Assembly: GCA_018241225.1 (NCBI GenBank)
Contig: JAFEEG010000010.1
Coordinates: 248,001-312,000, forward strand
Length of the DNA stretch: 64,000 bases
Source of the DNA: Pseudomonadota bacterium
Lineage (GTDB): Bacteria; Pseudomonadota; Gammaproteobacteria; Burkholderiales; Burkholderiaceae_C
Reading direction: 5' to 3'
In this document: in pieces, positions 57,578 to 64,000 of the stretch
Numbering within the stretch: position 1 is the stretch's first letter
Layout: the number at the start of each line of letters is the position of its first letter
Notes under the pieces: model-generated
The model's database searches: none
What the model saw: only the letters and a program-made list of their open reading frames with translations
What the model was told of the DNA's origin: nothing
Made by a program: the position numbers and the translations under genes

Positions 57578-59350
57578 GTGAGCCTCAACCCCATGCGCCT
57601 TTTCTTTTGCGCACTGCATGCGCACTGGCGCCGCCTTGCGCTTGCAAGCCTCTTTGCCGTGGGCACCGCCTTGCTGGGAATGAACCCCGCGCTGGCCGCC
57701 TATGACCAGCAGCTGACGCGCCAGCTCGACGCCGGCCAGATCTACGGCAAGCTGGACGCCAACAACACCCATGCCTTCCTGGGCGTGCCCTTTGCGCAGC
57801 CACCGGTGGGCGCGCTGCGCTGGCGCGCGCCGCAACCGCCGGTGCCGTGGGCGGGCTCGCGCGCCGCCACCAGCTTTGCCTCGATGTGCGCGCAGGTCGG
57901 GAGCTTCTTCGGCGAGCCGGACCCGGCCACCTTCGACCAGCCCGTGGGCAGCGAGGACTGCCTGTACCTGAACGTGTGGCGTCCCAACTCCAGCAGCGAC
58001 AAGCTGCCGGTGCTGTTCTGGATCCATGGCGGCAGCAACCTCAAGGGCTCGGCCCGCGAGCCGCTGTACAACGGCGCCTACCTCGCGGCCAAGGCCAACA
58101 TGGTGGTGGTCACGGTGCAGTACCGGCTGGGCATGCTCGGCTGGCTCAAGGCGTCGGCACTGGCCAACGGCGATGCCAAGGACGACTCGGGCAACTTCGC
58201 CACGCTGGACCTGGTACGCGGCCTCGACTGGGTTCGCACCAACATCGGTGCCTTCGGCGGCGACCCCAACCTGGTGACGGTGGGCGGGCAGTCGGCCGGG
58301 TGCATCAACACCTGGGGCCTGCTGCAGTCGCCGCTGGCGGCAGGCAAGTTCCAGCGGGCGCTGTGCATGTCGGGCATTCCGAACGGCTACCCCTCGGTGG
58401 TGGGCCAACTGGCCGCCGACTCCCTGGTCGACAACCTGCTGGTCGACAGCGGCCGCGCCTCGACCACCGCGCAGGCCACGGCCCAGCGCCTGGCCATGAG
58501 CCAGTCCGACATTGCCGCGGTATTGCGCGGCGCCACGGCGGCGCAGATCATGAAGTTCACGCCCTATCCGGTGGTGCCGGGGCACTTCACCGATGGAACG
58601 GTGATCCGCGCCAGCGGCCTGGTGGGCCTGGTGGCCGGCAACTACAACAAGATGCCGCTGATGATCGGCTCCACGCACGACGAGGGCTCGTACTTCGCCT
58701 ATTCCTTCGGCATGGGCAAGCCCAGCGCCCAGGAGTACTGGCAGCTGGCCAACTACGCGGCGCCGGGCACGGTGAGCTACAACGACCTCATCAAGCCGGA
58801 GTTCCAGCCCATCTACACGCAGACGCACGAGGCCATCAGCTACGCGCTGGACAACGTGATCGACAACGTCGTGCGCCTGTTGCGGCTGCAGCAGGGCAGC
58901 ATCTACCGCTACAACTACAACTGGAACGACACGCCCCAGCCCTGGAAGGACACCTTCTCGGCCTTCCACGGCATCGACATCGCCTCGCTGTTCGGCAACT
59001 TCGTGACCGGCGAGCCGAACTTCATGCACTTTGCCTGGGACGCGAGCAATGCATCGAGCCGGCAGGCGCTGTCGAACCGCTTCATCAAGCACTTCGCGAC
59101 CTTTGCGCGAACGGGCGCCCCGACGCAGTTGTTCGACGGGCAGACGCCCTGGCCCGACTGGACCAACTTCACCTGCTGCGTCAAGCGCATGGTGTTCGAC
59201 AACACCTCGTACATGTCCTCCGCCGACAACTTCTTCTTCTGGCCGCGCTATGCGCTGCTGTCGCCGCAGCAGAAGGACTACCTGTGGAAGGTGATCGACT
59301 TCAACGCGCTGCCGGAGAACGTCGATCCCTTGCGCGGCGGCGCGCGCTAG
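57578..59350 (+). CDS. secreted type-B carboxylesterase
   Basis: The 590-residue alpha/beta hydrolase starts at GTG (57578) after CAGGAGA. It has a signal peptide ending near NPALAA. 'SEDCLYLNVWRP', 'PVLFWIHGGSN' (oxyanion hole), and 'VGGQSAGCINTWG' with the nucleophilic Ser are type-B carboxylesterase signatures. 'FSAFHGIDIASLFGN' probably carries the catalytic His. A cytoplasmic or periplasmic ester substrate is unknown. A terminator follows. Confidence 0.9.
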   Translation: MSLNPMRLFFCALHAHWRRLALASLFAVGTALLGMNPALAAYDQQLTRQLDAGQIYGKLDANNTHAFLGVPFAQPPVGALRWRAPQPPVPWAGSRAATSFASMCAQVGSFFGEPDPATFDQPVGSEDCLYLNVWRPNSSSDKLPVLFWIHGGSNLKGSAREPLYNGAYLAAKANMVVVTVQYRLGMLGWLKASALANGDAKDDSGNFATLDLVRGLDWVRTNIGAFGGDPNLVTVGGQSAGCINTWGLLQSPLAAGKFQRALCMSGIPNGYPSVVGQLAADSLVDNLLVDSGRASTTAQATAQRLAMSQSDIAAVLRGATAAQIMKFTPYPVVPGHFTDGTVIRASGLVGLVAGNYNKMPLMIGSTHDEGSYFAYSFGMGKPSAQEYWQLANYAAPGTVSYNDLIKPEFQPIYTQTHEAISYALDNVIDNVVRLLRLQQGSIYRYNYNWNDTPQPWKDTFSAFHGIDIASLFGNFVTGEPNFMHFAWDASNASSRQALSNRFIKHFATFARTGAPTQLFDGQTPWPDWTNFTCCVKRMVFDNTSYMSSADNFFFWPRYALLSPQQKDYLWKVIDFNALPENVDPLRGGAR

Positions 59351-59374
59351 GCGTTTGATCGTTGCTTGAGCAAG

Positions 59375-59405
59375 GCGCGCAGCCCTGGCGGGCTGTGCGC
59401 TTTTT
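59375..59405 (+). terminator. intrinsic terminator of the carboxylesterase gene
   Basis: GCGCAGCCC and GGGCTGTGCGC form a stem with one bulge around TGGC, followed by TTTTT. It lies 25 bases after the stop codon. Confidence 0.75.
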
Positions 59406-59606
59406 CACGCGATTGCACCATTGAAGTGCGCGTCGTTGCAGCGCGGCGACGCTTTCATCCATTTGGGGGATCCCGCGCGGGCGTGACTTCCTAGACTCCG
59501 CCCCGCGTCGGCGATTTGTGCCTGAGTGTTTCTTGGCACGAGCCGTGGCGCTGTCCGCAGAGGGCGGACTTCAACCACTAGATCAGACAAAAGAGGAACC
59601 CCAGAG

Positions 59607-61400
59607 ATGAAGCGAATCGATGTGCTGGCCAAGTCGGCAACTGCCTGTGCGGTGCTGTTGCTCGTGGCGGCGTGCGGAGGCGGCGGCAGCACCAGCGGCA
59701 CCGGCAGCCAAAGCGCCGCGCCCGCCAAGAGCGAGCCGAGCGTGCAGTTGTCGGGCACGGCCGCCACGGGCGCAGCGCTGGCCAATGCCAGCGTTGCGGT
59801 GAAGTGCGCCAACGCCCAGGGCACGGCCACGACCGATGCCAGCGGCAAGTATTCGCTCAAGCTCACCGGCGGCGCGCTGCCCTGCGTGATCGAGGTGACG
59901 GGTGAGCAGGGCGGCGTGGCCGTCACGCTGCACTCGCTGGCCGAGGCCGGCAGCACCGATTCGGGCAGCGGCACCACCAGCGCCGCGGCCAACGTCACAC
60001 CCCTGACTGAAATGATCGTGGCCCAGCTCAGCGCCGGCCTGCCGTCGGACCTGTTCGCTGCCTTCGGAAGCGGCGCGACCGTGAGTTCCGAGCAACTGGT
60101 GGCCGCTACCAACGCGGTGCTGAGCGCCATCAAGGACGCCACCGGCATCGACCTGGGCACCATCGACCCCTTCAAGGCGCCCCTGGTGGCCGCGACGAGC
60201 AGTGCGCCCAGCGGCGGCAACCTTTATGACAACCTGCTGGACCAACTGGGCGCCAAGGTCAGCATCGAAGCGCTTCCGCAAGTGGTGAACCAGATCGCCA
60301 ATTCGTCGGGCAGCGGCAGTGGCACGGCCGGCCTGGGCGAGGTGATGCAAGCGGCCCAGAAGGGCCCGCTGGCCGGCTGCCCGGTGGCCGCCAGCGGCAC
60401 GTACCGCCTGCTCGACCACTACGGTCGCACCAGTGTGGCCGAGCTCGACTTCAGCGCCATGACCTACAAGTCGCTGGATGGCCAGTCCTCCTACGCACTT
60501 CGCGCCGATTCGACCACGCCGTGTCAATTTACCGGTGACGGCACGCGCGGGACTGACAGCGTGCACATGGATTTCGCCATGGGCAACGCCGGCCTGGCCG
60601 TCTACCGCAGCCAGAACCTCACGACCGGTCGCGACAGCGTGGGCTACCTGTTCCCCGTGCAATCGCACACCAAGGCCGAAATGGTGGGCGAGTGGACCAT
60701 GCTGCACGCCGGCTTCGTGCCGAGCGAGGACAGCTGGAGCGGATTCGGTCATTGGATCGGCAAGCTGACTTTCGGCGCAGACGACAAGATCCAGGTGTGC
60801 GACATCGACTACCGCAACGCTCCTGGAACCTGTGTTCCGGAAACCGACGCCAACCTGACCCTGTCCGCGCGGGCTGACGGCGGGTTTGACGTCAACGGCG
60901 ATCCGCTGGCGCCCCAGTTCTTCGGCTACCGCTCGCCCAGCGGCGCGCTGACTGTCTTCGGAACCACCAATCCGGAAGGCATCAACATCAACACCAACGA
61001 CCAGTCCCACTTCATCCTGACCAAGCACCAAGTGCAGGCGGTTCCTGCCGTTGGCACGGTGTCGAAGTACTTCGATGTGCAATTCATTCGCCAGATGGTC
61101 AATGGAGCCTGGGCCAACGTGGTGGCGGCGCCGGTGCCTGACGCAACCACGATCACCAGCGTTGACGGCAACACCGTCACGCGTGAGCGCGCAAGCGACA
61201 AGCGCAAGGACACGGTGCACTACAACCAACCGCTGCCCGGCCTGCGCCTGCGCGATGCTGGCACCAATCCGGACGGCACCTCGTTCGCAGCGGTCTATCA
61301 GTTCACCATGCCAGGCAGCGGAGTGAACGTGTCGTTCAACGCCCAGGTTACGGGCCCGAGCCGCACTTACCTCTATATCCCGAGCGTGCAGCGCAACTGA
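59607..61400 (+). CDS. large lipoprotein with carboxypeptidase-regulatory-like domain
   Basis: The 597-residue protein has a lipobox ('LLLVAACGGGG') that should be lipidated at Cys 23. A Gly/Ser linker follows, then a beta-sandwich with 'GTAATGAALANASVAVKC' and 'TATTDASGKYSLKL' (about 48-90). A longer region without a recognised family makes up the rest and carries several Cys residues. AGAGGAACC precedes the ATG. It sits alone between two terminators. Function unknown; surface or periplasmic location is inferred from the lipobox. Confidence 0.8.
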   Translation: MKRIDVLAKSATACAVLLLVAACGGGGSTSGTGSQSAAPAKSEPSVQLSGTAATGAALANASVAVKCANAQGTATTDASGKYSLKLTGGALPCVIEVTGEQGGVAVTLHSLAEAGSTDSGSGTTSAAANVTPLTEMIVAQLSAGLPSDLFAAFGSGATVSSEQLVAATNAVLSAIKDATGIDLGTIDPFKAPLVAATSSAPSGGNLYDNLLDQLGAKVSIEALPQVVNQIANSSGSGSGTAGLGEVMQAAQKGPLAGCPVAASGTYRLLDHYGRTSVAELDFSAMTYKSLDGQSSYALRADSTTPCQFTGDGTRGTDSVHMDFAMGNAGLAVYRSQNLTTGRDSVGYLFPVQSHTKAEMVGEWTMLHAGFVPSEDSWSGFGHWIGKLTFGADDKIQVCDIDYRNAPGTCVPETDANLTLSARADGGFDVNGDPLAPQFFGYRSPSGALTVFGTTNPEGININTNDQSHFILTKHQVQAVPAVGTVSKYFDVQFIRQMVNGAWANVVAAPVPDATTITSVDGNTVTRERASDKRKDTVHYNQPLPGLRLRDAGTNPDGTSFAAVYQFTMPGSGVNVSFNAQVTGPSRTYLYIPSVQRN

Positions 61401-61437
61401 TCGGATACGGGTCATTCGGGCCCGTGTCGGTGACAGC

Positions 61438-61470
61438 GCCCCTCAAGGTTCCGCCTTGAGGGGCTTTTTT
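61438..61470. terminator. strong intrinsic terminator (lipoprotein gene; may serve both strands)
   Basis: GCCCCTCAAGG (61438-61448) and CCTTGAGGGGC (61454-61464) form a perfect 11-bp stem with TTCCG loop, followed by TTTTTT. The lipoprotein gene ends upstream on the plus strand, and the L,D-transpeptidase gene ends at 61514 on the minus strand. Confidence 0.9.
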
Positions 61471-61513
61471 GCGGGTCGGCAGGTGGAGCAGTTGGAATCG
61501 GAGGGCACCGCCC

Positions 61514-62536
61514 TCAGCGCGCAGCCGGCATCGCGTCGCTGAGCACCGCCAGCTTGGTGCCGCTGCCGCCGGCGTTGATCGGTGCCTGCGTGACCAGTAC
61601 CGTGTCGCCCGGCCGCATGGCTGCCAGCACCGCGTCGTGGAACGGCTTGGGCATGCGCACCTGCTCGAGCACCTTGGGGTCCAGCGGCTGACCCGCTTCG
61701 CCGGCATGGCCGGGCACGGCGGTGAAGATCCATTGCGCGCGCCCCTGCGCATCGCGCGTCAGCGTGAGTGCGTGCGTCTCGAAGTCCTGGTCGGGCAGGC
61801 TCACGCGAGCGCGGCCGATCTCGACGCCGCCGCGCAGCACGATGGCGCGCTGGTCGGACTTGGACAGCACCACCGACATAGGGCCCTCGGGCGAGAGCTC
61901 AGGCGTCCAGCGCCAGTCTTCGCCGTCGGCCAGCCGCACGCGCGTGCTGTTGGCGCCCTTGCCGTCCATGGGGGCCAGCACGCCGGCGGCCGGCGTCATG
62001 CGCACCGTGCTGCCGGCACGCCCGGCCACCACCACCGTGCCGTGCATCTGCGTGGTGGCAAAGAGCAGCCGTGCGAACTCGAACGGCAGGTGGATGCAGC
62101 CGTGGCTTTCCGGATAGCCCGGCAGCCCGCCCGCGTGCAGCGCCACGCCGTCCCAGGTCAGTCGCTCCTGATATGGCATGGGTGCGGCGTTGTACTTGCT
62201 GGAGCGGTGCTTGACGTCCTTTTGCAGGATCTGGAAAACACCGGTGGGCGTTTCGTGGCCGGGCTTGCCCGTGGACACCGTGCTCACGCCGATGCGCACG
62301 CCATTGCGGTAGATGGTGGCGATCTGGCGGCTCAGGTCCACGTAGATGGTCACCGGCCCGTTGCGCGAGACCTCGGGCGCCCAGACCCATTCGCCAGGCT
62401 TGAGCGACTGCGCCTTCTGCGCGAGTTCGACCTCGGAGCTGGCCCTGGCACCTTGCGCGGCCGCCAGCTGCCACAGGCTGGCGGGCGCCAGGAAGAGCAG
62501 GGCGGCCACGGTGGGCACAACCATGGGATTCATCAT
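61514..62536 (-). CDS. L,D-transpeptidase (YkuD domain)
   Basis: The 340-residue protein has an N-terminal hydrophobic segment/signal (to about residue 28). The YkuD domain has 'VSTGKPGHETPTGVF' and the catalytic block 'ESHGCIHLP' with the nucleophilic Cys. Such enzymes cross-link peptidoglycan or anchor proteins to it. A second weaker YkuD-like segment follows ('VVLSKSDQRAIVLRGGVEIGRARVSLP'). MMNPMVV start follows AGGACAC. It is 25 bp beyond rnk and may be co-transcribed. Confidence 0.88.
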   Translation of the reverse strand: MMNPMVVPTVAALLFLAPASLWQLAAAQGARASSEVELAQKAQSLKPGEWVWAPEVSRNGPVTIYVDLSRQIATIYRNGVRIGVSTVSTGKPGHETPTGVFQILQKDVKHRSSKYNAAPMPYQERLTWDGVALHAGGLPGYPESHGCIHLPFEFARLLFATTQMHGTVVVAGRAGSTVRMTPAAGVLAPMDGKGANSTRVRLADGEDWRWTPELSPEGPMSVVLSKSDQRAIVLRGGVEIGRARVSLPDQDFETHALTLTRDAQGRAQWIFTAVPGHAGEAGQPLDPKVLEQVRMPKPFHDAVLAAMRPGDTVLVTQAPINAGGSGTKLAVLSDAMPAAR

Positions 62537-62561
62537 GAGGGTGTGTCCTCCAGTTGCAGCT

Positions 62562-62969
62562 TCAGGCCGTGTAGTCGCCGCTGGCCTCGGGCTGGTAGAG
62601 GATATCCAGCACCTGCGCCGCGCCTTCCTCGCCGCCTGGCGTGCGCCAGCGCGCGGTGGCGCCCACGCGCGTGCCGATGAGCGCCAGGCCCACGGGCGAG
62701 AGCACCGAGACTTGCCCCGTGGCGGCGTCGGCATCGGCCGGGTAGCACAGGGTGATCGTCTGGTGCTGGCCGCTGCGCGCATCGGCAATCACCAGTTTGC
62801 TGCGCATGGTGACCACGTCGGCCGCCACTTCCCGCGGGCTGACCACATCGGTCAGGTCGAGCAACTCGTCGAGCGCTGGCAGCGACTGACGGCCCTGCAG
62901 CTTGGTCAGGCGGACGTGGTCGAGATCGGTGAGCGTGCGCTCGCCGTGAAAGGGGGTTGCTGTTTGCAT
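62562..62969 (-). CDS. rnk: GreA/GreB C-terminal-domain protein, Rnk-type nucleoside diphosphate kinase regulator
   Basis: The 135-residue protein has a short N-terminal helix pair and a C-terminal GreA/B-like domain: 'VVTMRSKLVIADARSGQHQTITLCYP' and 'VSVLSPVGLALIGTRVGATARW'. This is the Rnk layout; Rnk binds RNA polymerase and affects NDP kinase levels. Start at 62969. The 5' region of 340 bp toward the tRNA holds no gene. Confidence 0.85.
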   Translation of the reverse strand: MQTATPFHGERTLTDLDHVRLTKLQGRQSLPALDELLDLTDVVSPREVAADVVTMRSKLVIADARSGQHQTITLCYPADADAATGQVSVLSPVGLALIGTRVGATARWRTPGGEEGAAQVLDILYQPEASGDYTA

Positions 62970-63253
62970 GACGCATTCCAATCGAAATCAAGAGCGGCGT
63001 GCTGCACAGGCATGTTGCAGGCGGCGGCCGCGAACGCGCACGGGTTGTTGGGGGCCCGGCGATCGATGGTTTGCGCGAAAAAGAAAGGTCAGGGTAGGGA
63101 TCGCCGGGCGCAGGAGAGTGCGGCCGGCTGGCGCTTGGGCGCCATCGCTCGGTTTCGCAGTGCGAGGCGCGCACGCAGGCCCACCGTTGCCACGCAGGTG
63201 GTGGCAGCGGCTGCAGCGGTGCGCTCGATGCGGAACAAAACCAAGTGAGTCAT
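62970..63253. other. non-coding stretch between rnk and tRNA-Gly terminator
   Basis: I see no supported gene in this stretch, which must include the rnk promoter. A 54-codon minus-strand frame (63253-63089) starts inside the tRNA terminator and has no ribosome site, so it is not called. Confidence 0.6.
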
Positions 63254-63290
63254 GAAGAACAAAGAACAACGGGCCGCGCAGGGCGACCCG
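63254..63290 (-). terminator. terminator of tRNA-Gly
   Basis: On the minus strand CGGGTCGC, loop CCTGC, GCGGCCCG (63290-63270) form an 8-bp stem with one G-T pair. TTGTTCTTTGTTCTTC follows. It lies about 20 bases past the tRNA 3' end and faces the right way. Confidence 0.7.
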
Positions 63291-63310
63291 GAGTACTTGT
63301 TGAGGAATCT

Positions 63311-63384
63311 TGGAGCGGGCGAAGGGAATCGAACCCTCGTATGAAGCTTGGGAAGCTGCCGTTCTACCATTGAACTACGCCCGC
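63311..63384 (-). tRNA. tRNA-Gly (anticodon CCC), CCA encoded
   Basis: The minus strand reads GCGGGCGTAGTTCAATGG at the 5' end, the anticodon loop TTCCCAA, the T arm GAGGGTTCGATTCCCTT, the acceptor CGCCCGC and TCCA. The 7-bp acceptor stem is perfect and CCA is encoded. The anticodon in positions 34-36 is CCC. The anticodon stem GCAGC/GCTTC has one mismatch (C28 opposite T42). Confidence 0.95.
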
Positions 63385-63487
63385 GAGTGGTGCGGATTCT
63401 AGCGGGTGTCCCGATGGTCGGCCGGTGACGGCTTTTGCTCGGGGCAGCGGCACAGCGGTGTCCGCTTGGCATAGGCGACCTGGTCAG

Positions 63488-63517
63488 TTGATCGTGCGCG
63501 ATACATTCTGTTATAAA
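63488..63517 (+). promoter_or_regulatory. candidate sigma-70 promoter for the GT2 gene
   Basis: TTGATC (63488-63493) and TATAAA (63512-63517) are spaced by 18 bp in a locally AT-rich stretch. A start near 63524 would leave a leader of about 20 bases before the ATG at 63546. Confidence 0.55.
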
Positions 63518-63545
63518 AGTAAGACAAACGCACTACTCATGCAAA

Positions 63546-64000
63546 ATGACCGCACTCAGTGTTGTGGCGCAACTGCCTGAAGCGAAGGCCCTGCCCGCAG
63601 CGCCGCGCATCGCGGTGCTGATTCCCTGCTACAACGAGGCGGCCGCCATAGAGCAGGTGGTGCGTGGATTCCGGGCGAGCTTGCCCGAAGCCGACATCTA
63701 CGTCTACGACAACAATTCGCGCGACGGTACCCGCGAAATTGCACGCCAGGCCGGAGCAGTCGTACGCCTCGAGCAACACCAAGGCAAGGGCAATGTCGTG
63801 CGCCGGATGTTCGCCGACATCGATTCGGACGTGTACGTCCTCGTCGACGGCGATGCCACCTATGACCCAGGTTCCGCGCGGGAGATGATCGCCCGCCTGC
63901 TCGAAGACGACAACGACATGGTCGTGGGATGCCGCGTGCATAGCCAAGCGGACGCTTACCGTGCGGGCCATCAATTCGGCAACGCGGTACTTACGGGGTT
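63546..64000 (+). CDS. GT2-family glycosyltransferase (5' part, cut by window edge)
   Basis: At least 151 residues are present; the rest lies beyond 64000. 'RIAVLIPCYNEAAAIEQVVRGF', 'IYVYDNNSRDGTREIA' and 'VYVLVDGDATYDP' (the DxD sugar-nucleotide site) are the GT-A fold hallmarks of polyprenyl-phosphate or surface-glycan transferases. The start at 63546 has a weak ribosome site. It may open a surface-polysaccharide cluster to the right. Confidence 0.85.
   Translation, partial: MTALSVVAQLPEAKALPAAPRIAVLIPCYNEAAAIEQVVRGFRASLPEADIYVYDNNSRDGTREIARQAGAVVRLEQHQGKGNVVRRMFADIDSDVYVLVDGDATYDPGSAREMIARLLEDDNDMVVGCRVHSQADAYRAGHQFGNAVLTG

Noticed and set aside
63089..63253. A 54-codon minus-strand frame between rnk and the tRNA
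   Set aside because: It begins within the T-rich tail of the tRNA terminator, lacks a ribosome site and has arginine-rich GC-driven composition.

Overview
The window is high-GC DNA from a betaproteobacterium, most likely a member of the Comamonadaceae (Variovorax/Acidovorax/Ramlibacter type). Evidence for this is the number of orphan tripartite-tricarboxylate-type (Bug) substrate-binding proteins, the imuA-imuB-dnaE2 cassette, monomeric isocitrate dehydrogenase, paired DUF2868/DUF3482 genes, and the dense packing with ATGA start/stop overlaps. The genus assignment is inference. There is no phage, transposase, CRISPR array or rRNA in the window. One tRNA gene (Gly-CCC) is present.

Layout. 1-1363: AroM-family gene (cut by the window edge) and a PanE-like reductase. 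1456-7371: LysR regulator divergent from a valine/isobutyrate catabolic set (mmsA, acyl-CoA dehydrogenase, 3-hydroxyisobutyryl-CoA hydrolase, mmsB). 7544-15658: housekeeping block (DUF3606, cbpM/cbpA, histidine phosphatase, pssA, glutamine amidotransferase, a 24-residue membrane peptide, DUF3482 GTPase + DUF2868 partner, argG). 15780-19571: alpha-carbonic anhydrase, then an operon for an enolase-superfamily enzyme, a Bug protein and a close arylmalonate-decarboxylase homologue. 19650-24000: YjjJ/HipA-like kinase with AT-rich leader, LysR regulator, ABC exporter carrying an in-frame palindromic insertion. 24080-30436: SOS mutagenesis cassette under a 26-bp LexA palindrome, followed by a winged-helix/PD-(D/E)XK protein. 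30511-37145: small membrane protein, FMN reductase, and an opposing wecB-nfrB-nfrA-DUF4434 operon that resembles the phage N4 glycan receptor (ManNAc-type exopolysaccharide) system. 37222-44442: gallate 4,5-cleavage operon with a divergent double-HTH LysR regulator. 44444-49833: CDF metal exporter, outer-membrane protein, monomeric ICDH, methyltransferase. 49946-56484: LplT-type transporter, a ParE/RHH toxin-antitoxin pair, and a lipid-flavoured group (GT4 glycosyltransferase, Mpo1-like membrane protein, membrane-anchored class III aminotransferase, phosphatidylserine decarboxylase). 56551-64000: PAS/degenerate-histidine-kinase/LuxR regulator, carboxylesterase, large lipoprotein, L,D-transpeptidase, Rnk, tRNA-Gly and the start of a GT2 gene.

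How the genes work together. The valine block takes isobutyryl-CoA to propionyl-CoA. The gallate block takes gallate through oxalomesaconate to pyruvate and oxaloacetate, but the tautomerase step is not encoded here. The SOS block would raise mutagenic repair after damage. WecB can supply ManNAc nucleotide sugar to NfrB, whose product would exit through NfrA.

The best candidates for under-described biology are the nuclease-like gene attached to the SOS mutasome, the c-di-GMP-domain-less Nfr operon, the arylmalonate decarboxylase operon, the lipid group at 51.9-56.5 kb, and the PAS/pseudo-kinase/LuxR fusion.
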